NCBI GenBank assembly: GCA_001792895.1
Contig: MARA01000010.1
Location: forward strand, 1-64,000
Direction of reading: 5' to 3'
Length of the DNA: 64,000 nt
From: Lentinus brumalis
Taxonomy: Eukaryota > Basidiomycota > Agaricomycetes > Polyporales > Polyporaceae
The notes under the pieces are model-generated. The model was not told the DNA's origin. It saw nothing but the letters and a program-made list of their open reading frames with translations, and did no database searches. The number at the start of each line of letters is the position of its first letter. Position 1 is the stretch's first letter. The translations under genes were made by a program, and so were the position numbers. Positions 55,438 to 64,000 of this stretch are shown here, piece by piece.

Positions 55438-56356
55438 ATGCCTGCAAGCAAGAGACTTACACTTTACAATTCCGTGGTAAGCACCACAACTTAGCCATCG
55501 ACGTGCTCCTCTATGACGTCGCTCACAACTCGCTTGAACGTCAGGACTCCCCATACCCTCACAGGGTCAGTCTCTGGCTCTCTGAGAGTCTCAGTCACTT
55601 ACCGAGGTACAGGTGCGCCTTGCGCTTGAAGAAGCCGGGGCGAAGTATGACATAATCTGGATCAATCTATTGAGCAAACCAGAATGGTACAAGAAGGTCT
55701 ACTCTCAGGAAAAGGTACGTACCGACCAGGAGAGAATTCGCAAGCTCGCATGCTCATCTCCTTCATAGGTCCCCTTCCTCGTCTACGGCGGCCCCGTCCT
55801 ACACGAAGGCGAGGTCCCCTCACCGGAGGCAGAAACAATCTCGGAGTCCATGGTCATCCTCGAGTTCCTTGTCGATCTCTTCCCGGAGACCCATCTCCTC
55901 CCCACGGACCCCGTTCAACGCGCGAAGGCGCGCTTCTTCATCAAGACCACCGAGGAGAAATTCTGCAAGGTGTTCTTCAGCTTCATCTTCCTCGGAGGAG
56001 GGGTGGACAGCATGCTCGCCGCCGTAGAGGAAATGCAGGCTCTGCTCCCAGATGCAGGCTTCGCCGTCGGCAGGTGGTCCATCGCGGACGCTGCATTCGT
56101 GCCGTTCCTTCTGCGCTTGGATCGCTCCCTGAGGAACAATGTCGGAGTGTTTGCGGAAGGCGTCGCAAAGAAGACGCTAGATGCCTTGTACGAACCGAAG
56201 TTTTCTAGAATCCGGCGGTACCTGGAGGACAATCTCGTGCGGGATAGCATGACAAAGACCTGGAACGAGGTGAGAATCTCCGTCTCCTCCAACCCAAGTC
56301 CTGGCTCCTCACAGTATTTGTGGGCAGCCGGCCGTAATGGCTCAGATGGAGCGTAG
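55438..56356 (+). CDS. Glutathione S-transferase-like protein, about 234 aa, five exons with a 21-nt microexon
   Basis: Exons are 55438-55476, 55545-55565, 55613-55714, 55769-56269 and 56315-56356, all phase 0. The thioredoxin-like N-terminal domain reads RLTLYNSV, then DSPYPHR from the microexon, then VRLALEEAGAKYDIIWINL, KPEWYKKV and VPFLVYGG. The C-terminal helical domain contains MVILEFLVDLFPETHLLP, PVQRAKARFFI and the GRWSIADAAFVPFLLRL motif with the conserved Asp. In related fungal omega/Fua-type GSTs the microexon position reads CPYAQR with a catalytic Cys; here it is Ser. The enzyme would conjugate or reduce small molecules with glutathione in the cytosol. The last intron is 45 nt with no stop, so its retention would be silent for frame. 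Confidence 0.87.
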
Positions 56357-56399
56357 GCTGGATCGCATGCGGAGGACTGGAGTCATCAACGCCGACCTG

Positions 56400-56762
56400 T
56401 CAGTTCCCGTCCCAAAGCAGTAGAAAGCGGTAGCCAATCCTGATGTACTTACTGATGAGCGGCGGGCAGTTGCGTTTCGTCCGGTCGTAATCGATATGTT
56501 CCGTACGTTCAGGTAATGACCCATGGGCACGAGCACACTGGTGAGAACGCTGCAGATGGTGAGAGCCTTCTTCCGCGCCGAGCGGATGTAGGCGGTAGGA
56601 GCAGCGACGGAAGCGCGGCCCGTCTTTCCGCTCGCTGGAAATAGCAACGGAAGCGCCGGCGTCGATCTTAACTTCATTCACCGACAGCCAACCGACGGCG
56701 ACGCTTGGGCTGATTGCGAATAAGACTGCCAGGAACCACCGAATGTGCACGATGGCCGGCAT
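56400..56762 (-). CDS. Possible small secreted protein, about 120 aa
   Basis: The frame opens MPAIVHIRWFLAVLFAISPS, a plausible signal peptide, and continues through VGWLSVNEVKIDAGASVAI to a stop at 56400. Another minus-strand frame (56677-56342) overlaps it and also looks protein-like (RSARKKALTICSVLTSVLVP), so a frameshift or an intron may be missing from the model. No domain is recognised. Confidence 0.3.
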   Translation of the reverse strand: MPAIVHIRWFLAVLFAISPSVAVGWLSVNEVKIDAGASVAISSERKDGPRFRRCSYRLHPLGAEEGSHHLQRSHQCARAHGSLPERTEHIDYDRTKRNCPPLISKYIRIGYRFLLLWDGN

Positions 56763-56944
56763 TTGTGTATCGCGGCCTGCAGTCCGTTCTAATCAGGACT
56801 GCTAATCCTCGGATAGACCACGTACCTCACAGAGCTTCCGAAGTCGGGTCAGAAATTTGTCACGGCTCACTGTGCAGTGGTGGCTTAGTGCCGAAAATTC
56901 AAAGTCCATTCAGGAGGTACTCACCAAAGAGTGGTCCCAAAACA

Positions 56945-56952
56945 TATATAAG
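56945..56952 (+). promoter_or_regulatory. TATA box of the Pro-rich secreted protein gene
   Basis: TATATAAG about 105 bp before the ATG at 57054, followed by a pyrimidine-rich leader. Confidence 0.6.
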
Positions 56953-57053
56953 GCCAAGCGTCCCCGCTGTATCTCCATCTTCACAAACCACCTCCTTCTG
57001 CTCATAAACACAACGCTCCACGTCGAACTTCAAACCCTTTCGTAACACTCACC

Positions 57054-58009
57054 ATGTTCACCACGAAGTTCTCCACCCTCGCGACCGTTGTTGTCCTCGC
57101 TGTCTGTGCTGGTGCGCAGAGTAAGTGCACATCACGTTGCTTCGTCGTGACTATGAGACTTACCTGCTGTTCCTCTCAGGCGTCCCTGCTATCCCTTCGC
57201 TCCCGGTGAGCGGAGTCAGCGCCCCTTCGGTTAGCCCGCCGGTCGGTGCGCCGTCGATCATCCCGTCCAGCGGGCTTCCTGCAATCAGCCTCCCTCCTGT
57301 CGGTATTCCGTCGGTCATTCCGCCTGTCGACGTTCCGGTCAGCATAGGCCTGTCTATCGACGCGCGGGCGATCAGCCTCCCGGTGGCTATCCCCTCAGGA
57401 CTGCCCGCGGTCATCCCGCCTGTCAGTGTCCCTGCTGTCAGTGCGCCCGTCAGTGCGCCCGTCGATGCACTCCCTACTGGCGGACTGCCCTCGCTTCCAG
57501 TGGGCCTGCCCATGAAGAGCACTCCTTCAGTTGCCGCGCCTTCCATGACTGCGCGGTCTGATAGCCAGCCCGCCGTCGGCGCACCGTTCCTTGGTGTGCC
57601 GTCCGCTGCTGTGCCCACTCTTCCGGTCAGCACACCCGCCGTCGGTGCACCTTCGCTGCCGGTTGGCTTGCCCTCCGTTGCTGCACCCTCGCTCCCTGCG
57701 GGCGTCCCGAGTACACCTGCTCTCCCTGTTGACGCGTCCGCACTCCCAATTAGTGCGCCCTCGTCTGTGAGCGTACCTTCACCCTCGCTGCCTGTCAGCG
57801 CACCGTCAACTTCGCTCCCAATCAGCGTACCCGTCTCGATGCCGGCTGCCAGCAACCTCGGGTCGGCGGTGACTGCGACCATCACCCAGAAGTTGCCCGT
57901 CACGCCCACCACCATCCTCACCCGCGTCAAGACCGCTACCGCAGGTACTACCCCGGTGCGCCGCGGAGACTACCATCCCCATGCGATGGTCGCTCCCAAG
58001 TCATCGTGA
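57054..58009 (+). CDS. Secreted Pro/Val/Ser/Ala-rich repeat protein, about 298 aa, two exons
   Basis: Exon 1 is 57054-57120 and exon 2 is 57180-58009, joined in phase 1 across a 59-nt intron. A signal peptide (MFTTKFSTLATVVVLAVCAG) leads into a nearly cysteine-free chain of short Pro-rich units (SLPVGLPSVAAPSLP, VGAPSLPVG, PVSAPVDA). Proline occurs every three to four residues. The C-terminal part is less repetitive, Thr-rich, and ends in a basic RRGDYHPHAM stretch. No GPI tail is seen. The composition resembles cell-wall or matrix structural proteins and some secreted repeat proteins of mushrooms; function unknown. A strong TATA box and pyrimidine-rich leader suggest high expression. A 256-codon antisense frame is a shadow. 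Confidence 0.85.
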
Positions 58010-58750
58010 CCACCGTAGCGCGACGACGTTTCATGGGTCACGGCGGCAATCCTTAGAAGCATGTCTAGAAGGCAGCTTGCGAGATTCATGTACATCTGGA
58101 TGACACAGTAGCCGCATATTGAATACAGTCGCGTTTCAACCATTCACCTTTCTCGTCGTCTCTTTCTTGCTCTCTACGATGGTACAAACTGGGTCCGAAC
58201 AATTCCTGAGGTATGGGTTTTGAGAGATCGCACCTAGAGCAAAGACTTGGCTGCGTCAGTTTGATGCTACAGGAGATGGGTCCTTACGTCTCACACAATG
58301 TTGTAGGGCTGTAGTTGGCAGTGGCAAGCATAAGTAGACTGGACGCTGGTGGAAGCCGGAGAAGAGCCGAGAGAGGATCAAACGCGCTTACGTGATGTGC
58401 GGCAAAAGCCGTATGCTCTGCTGGCCGCGCGTCTTGCACGCGTCTTCAGGCTCCTTCCCACCCCAACGCTTCGGGTTGAGGCGAATCTCACAGGCGGGCG
58501 CAAGGTGGAATCTTTTGAGGTGGAGGGGACAAGGAGGGGAGGGCGAGATCTCGTAGTGCTTGGTCACGTGTAAAGTGTGTTCTTGGCCTCAACCCTCAGC
58601 GAGGGCTGGCATCAAACACGAACAAACACCGGAGGGGAGCTGATAGCCGCTTGAAACCCTCCATATTTGGTTATCTCCTCGGCCACAACATTTCGTATTG
58701 TCTGTCTCCTTCGCATAGTACTTGTACTTGTCGTACTTGCTCAGTGTCTA
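58010..58750. other. Intergenic region
   Basis: About 740 bp between two plus-strand genes. No additional gene supported. Confidence 0.5.
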
Positions 58751-61528
58751 ATGGACCGCGGTGCTGTTCTCCTCGAAATCCTCGCACAGCTACAGCGTGC
58801 CAGCATCACGGTGACCGAACTCCTCGATTATGTACTGGCTCAGAAGCCCGGCACCATATACCGGGACGTCCTCGCGAACACGAAGACAATCCTTGCGAGC
58901 TTATACAACCACCCAGCGACTTCGAGCGCGGCTCATGCATGGGCTCATGACACGATGCGCGCGTATTATGCCGAGCTCGTCGCTGAGCTCGCGCATTCAG
59001 AGCATGGCCTGCACTTCTCCGCAGTGTCCGCCGATCCAGACCAAGTCCGCAACTTCCGGGTTCACGAAATCGCTGCGAAAATCGAACAGGTTGCGCCAGA
59101 CCTGTGGTCCCTGGTCTACAGCATGCTCCATGGGCCTGAGCGGGCTGGTGGGAACAGTGGTAGGGGTCCGGAGATGGGAGCTGGAGGAGCACGGATGGAT
59201 GTGGACGACATGTCGGATTCGGAGGCGGAGTACTGGGGCGACGACCTGGTGGAAGTCCTTCAGAATAGGGATGGCACTGCTAGCAGCCGCAGCTCCAGAA
59301 GGCAGCCTCGCCAAGCGATGGCCGAGGCAATCGCGATGTTTGTGGGTGTCAATCCACAGCAATAGCCTTTCAGCCGTGCGGCCTGTGGCTAACTATCACT
59401 TCGTGTCCACAGCGAACCGTCACGGTTACTTCAATTTTCTTACAGTCATTCAACCAGCGTTGCAACGCGCTTCAGAGCGCGTTCGGAATCTTTATGCACA
59501 CCTGCAACGCCCCGGAGAAGCTGATCAAGGTGCTCAACCGCATGGGGATGTCAGTCTCGCTCAGCTCTATTCACCGCGCCATCCTATCCCTATCTGGAGC
59601 TAGCGCGGAGGAAATTCGGCAACTTGGGCAGACTCTCCTGACGTCGTACGCCTATGACAACATGGAGTTCCAGCTTAATGTTGGCGTCTCGACTGTTGAG
59701 AAGCCCGGTGATGGACTTCTGCACCTCACTACGGGTGGGCTGCTCGCGCTCGACCATGACGTCTCTCTCAGCGACCTGCGATGCTCAAAGCTCCTGTGGG
59801 AGCGGTCCGAACTCAATCTCCACGCCCCTGATCCACGTCCCTTCAACGCACACAAGACTATCCAACACCTTTACTCCCTCCATCCCGAGCCAGAAGCGCA
59901 GCCTTCCGAAGCGCTGAGTCGTCGAGGCCGCTTCCGCTCATGGTTCCTGATGCGGCTGCTCTTCCAGCATGGTCCAGTAGCGTTGAAGGAACTTGCGAAG
60001 GATCTCGAAAAGCCGGACGGCGTGGATGTTATCCCCGTCAAGAAACTGCGCCATGTTCCATTGCGAACCATGGACCTAAACCAGTCCAAGGTATCTGGAA
60101 ACATCGCGGCGATCCTCGACATGTTCGCGCAAGCGGGAGTTGGAGATGGGAGGAGGGACAGATGGGGAGAGACCGTGGATATCTCCGAGTTCGTCACCAT
60201 TGTACACGGAGATCTCGGGACATATGAACGTGTCCTTTCGGCGCGTCGCCGTCGCTCCGTGGAGAAGACTCCGTACGACCGGCTGCAGTCGGTCGTATGT
60301 GTTCCTGGCCTATTCCACTTCAAGATGGCGGCTGCCGACGCAATATGGCGGTTGCTGATGGTTCCGGCGAAGGCACAGGGAGATGAGGCAGGATTCCGAG
60401 GGATTGTGGGGAAGCTACGGCCGCGGGAGAGCTCAAAGCTCGTTCATGCAAAATTCCGCGACCAGCATCAGCTCATCGGCCACGTTCTCACTGTGTTAGC
60501 TGTGGATGCCTGGCGCTCTGAAGTTCAGAAGCGCACGGGTCTCTCCTCTCTCGAGCAATGGGCAGCTTCGAAACCATCACTCGAGGCTATCAAGGAGATG
60601 GCCGACACGATAGCCCGGGACTACATCGAAGGCGAAGGCTTGAATCTATTCAAGCTTGAGGGCGAGTCAAGCCAGGAACGCGATGAGGTCCGGGTTAATA
60701 CCATGCGCACCCTTCATTATCTACTGCTCTATGAGGAGCTCGCGTACGCCATGAATGAGGGCGACATAGGACGGGTGGAGACTCTAATCATGCCTTGGGT
60801 TCGGATATTCCGGGCTACAGGAAAGCACAAGTACGGAACATATACTTTACGTTTCATGCACGCGTTGCATCTTATTTATCCCGACGGACTACGGTATGTA
60901 CGGTTTCCTGTGTTGTGCCGAAAGAGATGTCACTGAATGTCTTTCATACTAGACGTGCCATACGCTACAACATGCTGGTGAATCCAACAGACAAATCAGG
61001 CGAGTCCCGCGCAGTAGACTGGATCATTGAGTTCCAGAATCTGTTAACCAAGGTAGGCTTCCGAATTTAATCAGTCACACAGAGATGTAACGTGCAGTAC
61101 AGGTTACGTACGGTGGCGAAGGATCGAACTTCACCAAGACACGCATCATACAAGAGTCCCCTCTCGTGAAGCTCTTCCGCGCGAGTCACGAGAACTTCGA
61201 AACAAACTTCTCATTGTCCGGGCTTACAAGTAAACACGCGAAGAAGAATATGGCAGCGACATTCAGTGTCATCCTCGAGTATCTCAGAAAACTAAGTCCG
61301 AACGAGTACGAGCGTGGACGTAGTGCACCATACAACATCCCTGACGCGATCATGAGAGGGGCAGAGATCATGGGTGGGGAGATGCGGCAGACGGATTGGG
61401 AAATGGGAGAGGTAGAGGACCATGACGGCCCTCCTGACGACGGTTTGGGAGAGGCGATGGCGGAGGAAGATCTAGACAATGATATCACATTGGAGGACCT
61501 TGTGTCAGTCGCTGACATGCTGTTCTAG
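58751..61528 (+). CDS. DUF6589-like protein, about 854 aa, four exons
   Basis: Exons are 58751-59341, 59446-60893, 60953-61052 and 61103-61528, all junctions in frame. After an acidic, helical N-terminal part, exon 2 carries segments typical of the large Agaricomycete DUF6589 family. These are CNALQSAFGIFMHTCNAPEK with VLNRMGMSVS, YAYDNMEFQLNV with LHLTTGGLLAL, then VTIVHGDLGTYERV and VCVPGLFHFKMAAADAIWRL. Further on come KYGTYTLRFMHALHL and, in exons 3-4, NMLVNPTDKSGESRAVDW, YGGEGSNFTKTRI and SPLVKLFRASHE. The C-terminal tail is acidic. The family is widespread in mushroom genomes and its biochemical role is, to my knowledge, unknown. The Asp residues in YDN and HGD could suggest a nuclease or transposase fold, but that is speculation. 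The copy looks intact. Its stop codon overlaps that of the convergent helicase gene. Confidence 0.85.
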
Positions 61529-64000
61529 ATGGCATACAAACACTTACCACTGCGAGGCGCTGCGGTGTAATATAGCTCTCCGGGTGTCATGATGGTGCGG
61601 CGGTAGCTCGGGGTCCCATACATTGTTTCCCAGAAGTTGTCGTAACCTGTGCGAGTTGGCGTTGAAGCGATTGAAGCGGTTGGCACAGAAGTAGATGCCA
61701 GAGGATCAACAGCCTCTTGGGCTGGGAAGCGGATGATTAGATCGTCAGCCTAGGCGATTTACGACTCCAGCATCAGCTTACCTGTCGCTTCTGGTGTGTG
61801 ATTCTCCTTGCCTTTCTTGCGCCCTCCGGGCGGCCGTGGTGTCCCAAATTGCGGACAGTTCTTGTTCGTGCCTGTAGCAAGGAGCGTGGGGGTCAGTTGT
61901 TCGCACAGACATGGGGTGAATAAGGACATACTGATGTGGCCAGACTGGCCGCACGCCCCGCAGGTGCGCTTCGTGACCGTATTCTCCTCAGTCTGGTCTG
62001 CTAACGGTGTCGGATAGAACCTGCGGAGACCAATCATCAGCGCAGCACGGCACAGGTTGCAGAGAAGTGTCCATACTGCTCAATAATTGCGAGAACCGCT
62101 CGTCCGTGCTCCCGGGAACCATGCCACTTGGTCTCACGGTACAAGTTCTCGATGGACCGGATCTTGTTCGCCCGGGCGCAGTCCATAACGCGCTGAAGTA
62201 CGTCGTTGCCCATAATATCACCAGGCCCCATGTTGTTCAGGTGTGGCAGCCCATGCTGCTTCTCAGTCTGCTCACGCCGGAATGTGTCCAGCGCATCACG
62301 GAACTTGAAGTCGATGGCATTCATCCTGTACTTCTTGTCCACTTGCGAGGCTCGAGGTGCAGAAGTCTTGTTCAACGGTGCGTCTATAGGCAGCAGCAGC
62401 CGAAACAGAGGATGGTCGGGTGTGCAGATAGAACAGCAGACAGGAGATGGTCGAAGGACACAGCGTGTGCAAGGCTCTGTTGAGTCGGAGAGGCATGCTT
62501 GATTATCGGAACCTTTAGTTATGTAATAGAAGTCAATCAGTAGACGGTATACCCACACAAGAGAGTAATAAGTACCAGCTCTATCGTTCTCGTAGTATGC
62601 CGTTATAGGCTTCCGATAGCAACGAATATGAGCGCGAGTGGCGGCGTTAACCAAGCTATCTAGCTCAGGCGCTAGTGTCTCGCGCGGGGCTGTGCCTTTC
62701 TTGTTCCCTCCCGCCGCTGCCGCTTGTCGTCCACTTTCGTCTTGGTCCCTCCGACTCTCCTTATACAGCACACGCAAGTTTTCGCAAGCAGAGAGGTTAC
62801 CAGTATCTCGAGGGTCAGGATTGCTCCCATTCGAGCCCGACGGGATGACGGAAGCAGCATCCGACCCCTGAACATGAGGCACAGGGCCGTCCGCCGAATT
62901 GTTTCCACGGCGCGCCTTCTTGTTCGACCGCCCTTCCTCCGACGTTTCCTCAACCCTCTTGCGTTTGCCTTTCTCCACATCCGCAGCCTTCTTTGCCTTC
63001 TTCTCAGCCTTCTTTGCCGCTCGCTCTGCTGCAGCCTCGCGCTCCTCATCGAGGTATTTGCCATCGACGAAGAGCACGGCCAAGGCCTCGGTTCCTGGCC
63101 CTCGAGCTCCTCGACCGAAACGTTGCCAGATGATATCGAGCGACACCCCCGGTCCTACTCGCCATTGGACAATGACCTCAATATCCGGGATATCTATGCC
63201 CTGCAGACAAGGTAAGTAACAGGCCACTGTAAGTCCATATGTGTAATACGCACCATGCCGAAGGCGTCCGTGCAACACAAGCCAAACAGCTCGTGTGCGA
63301 GGTAGTCCGCTGTAGCACCCTCCCGGAACGCGGACGTATTATCTGCATTGAACCAGACAATACGGTCGCGGAACGCTGGAGGTAGCCGCTGTCGGAGCAC
63401 GTTCACAGCTCGGATTGATTCCTCAATGTCGTTGAAGAACACGAGGAAGTGCGGCAGCCGTGTACCAGGCACCCAGCCTTCCGGGATCAGGAATTCGAGA
63501 TCCCTGAAGGTTGTTAGGGGGTGCCGAATCTTGCGCACGGTCAGGTACACGTTCGGGCGGTCGTTCGATCGCCGTACCAGTTTGAGGCGGTCATCTTGGA
63601 TGCGAGCAAGAGGCTTGACGTCCGCTAGTGTCTGCTCGGACATGGTCGCAGATGCCAACAGAAACAGTGTCGGAGAACAGACCATATTTCGAAGATCAGC
63701 AGCTTGACCAAGCTCCGGTCTGAACGAAGACCACGCCTTGATTAGGTGAGCCTCATCCCATATAATGCTGATAACACGGGACATGAACACCATGCTTTTC
63801 CAGACACGCTCGAAGACTCCGCGGGGCTTGAAAGCGACCTCCGGGTTGACCACTACGACACGGTACTTGCAAGCAAGTATGTCCTGCCCAAATATGTTGA
63901 CAATTCCTAACACGGTGCCACAGTCTGCTCTCACCTCGATGTTACTCGTGGTTGCATTGGCGGCCGTGACATTGATTGCAGGTATGCCGAGTGCTCGTAG
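61525..64000 (-). CDS. RecQ-like DEAH-box DNA helicase with C-terminal zinc knuckle, N-terminal end outside the window
   Basis: Exons visible are 64000-63935, 63883-63254, 63200-62037, then 62037-61932, 61871-61782 and 61749-61525. Motifs are in order: YRVVVVNPEVAF (Ia/Ib region), IIWDEAHLIKAW (motif II, DEAH), FLLASATM (III), and LPHFLVFFNDIEESIRAV with IVWFNAD (IV). FGMGIDIPDIEVIVQWRV (V) and DIIWQRFGRGARG (VI, arginine fingers) follow. The Walker A exon lies beyond 64000. A basic, Lys/Glu-rich insert (KKAEKKAKKAADVEKGKRKR) follows. After VLRxMIGLRRFY the frame must shift by one base near 62037 to reach a zinc knuckle, CGACGQSGHIS then TNKNCPQF, and a tail ending YYTAAPRSGKCLYAI. The small exon junction near 61750-61782 is also one base off. 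Such helicases unwind DNA with ATP; a genomic role is inferred only. Confidence 0.82.

Noticed and set aside
57160..57930. 256-codon antisense frame over the Pro-rich secreted protein
   Set aside because: A shadow of the codon repeats on the plus strand; no start context or domain.
1..64000. CRISPR arrays, rRNA or tRNA genes, bacterial operons
   Set aside because: No regularly spaced identical repeats, no rRNA-like blocks and no cloverleaf candidate noticed. Gene structure is eukaryotic.

Overview
The window looks like nuclear DNA from an Agaricomycete (mushroom-forming basidiomycete). It is GC-rich. Coding regions are cut by many short introns of about 40-100 nt with GTRNGT donors and YAG acceptors. 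The gene families are typical of that group: F-box/LRR-like proteins in number, a DUF6589-type protein, a CFEM-type secreted protein, a fungal GST and an OTT_1508-like deaminase. No prokaryotic signals, rRNA genes, tRNA genes or CRISPR arrays were recognised. Gene models come from reading frames plus splice sites read by eye, so exon borders are predictions.

Region 1 (1-12566) is one very large Ty3/Gypsy LTR retrotransposon on the minus strand, cut by the left edge of the window. Its 1055-bp LTR ends in TGATA...TATCA. From right to left it has a 5' LTR, a primer-binding site, gag, an in-frame TAG, then protease, RT, RNase H and integrase. Unusually, about 3.65 kb follows integrase before the 3' LTR. 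This segment holds two intron-containing genes in the opposite orientation, one of which encodes a Zn2Cys6-like cluster. It is bracketed by two copies of a hairpin plus polypurine tract whose stems show compensatory changes. This is the most unusual structure in the window.

Region 2 (12567-19469) is a repeat-rich stretch with no convincing gene. It holds a (CCT)n microsatellite, a dispersed repeat in two copies, GC-rich tandem repeats and a TA-flanked MITE.

Region 3 (19470-36830) holds host genes: a coiled-coil protein, an F-box-like protein, an FAD-dependent monooxygenase, an F-box gene with an in-frame amber codon, a Gly/Met-rich protein, a basic nuclear-type protein, and a frameshifted LRR-like gene.

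Region 4 (35605-48031) is a cluster of F-box/LRR-like genes, four of them consecutive on the minus strand. Two share a duplicated upstream region. One has a MITE inside its last exon. An F-box/beta-propeller gene with a 735-nt intron and another F-box gene follow.

Region 5 (48370-58009) holds an OTT_1508-like deaminase, a small protein, a CFEM-type surface protein, a single-pass membrane protein with a MITE in its upstream region, a GST with a 21-nt microexon at the active site, and a secreted Pro/Val/Ser-rich repeat protein.

Region 6 (58751-64000) holds a DUF6589-like gene facing a RecQ-like DEAH helicase with a C-terminal zinc knuckle, which runs off the right edge. Their stop codons overlap on a CTAG palindrome.
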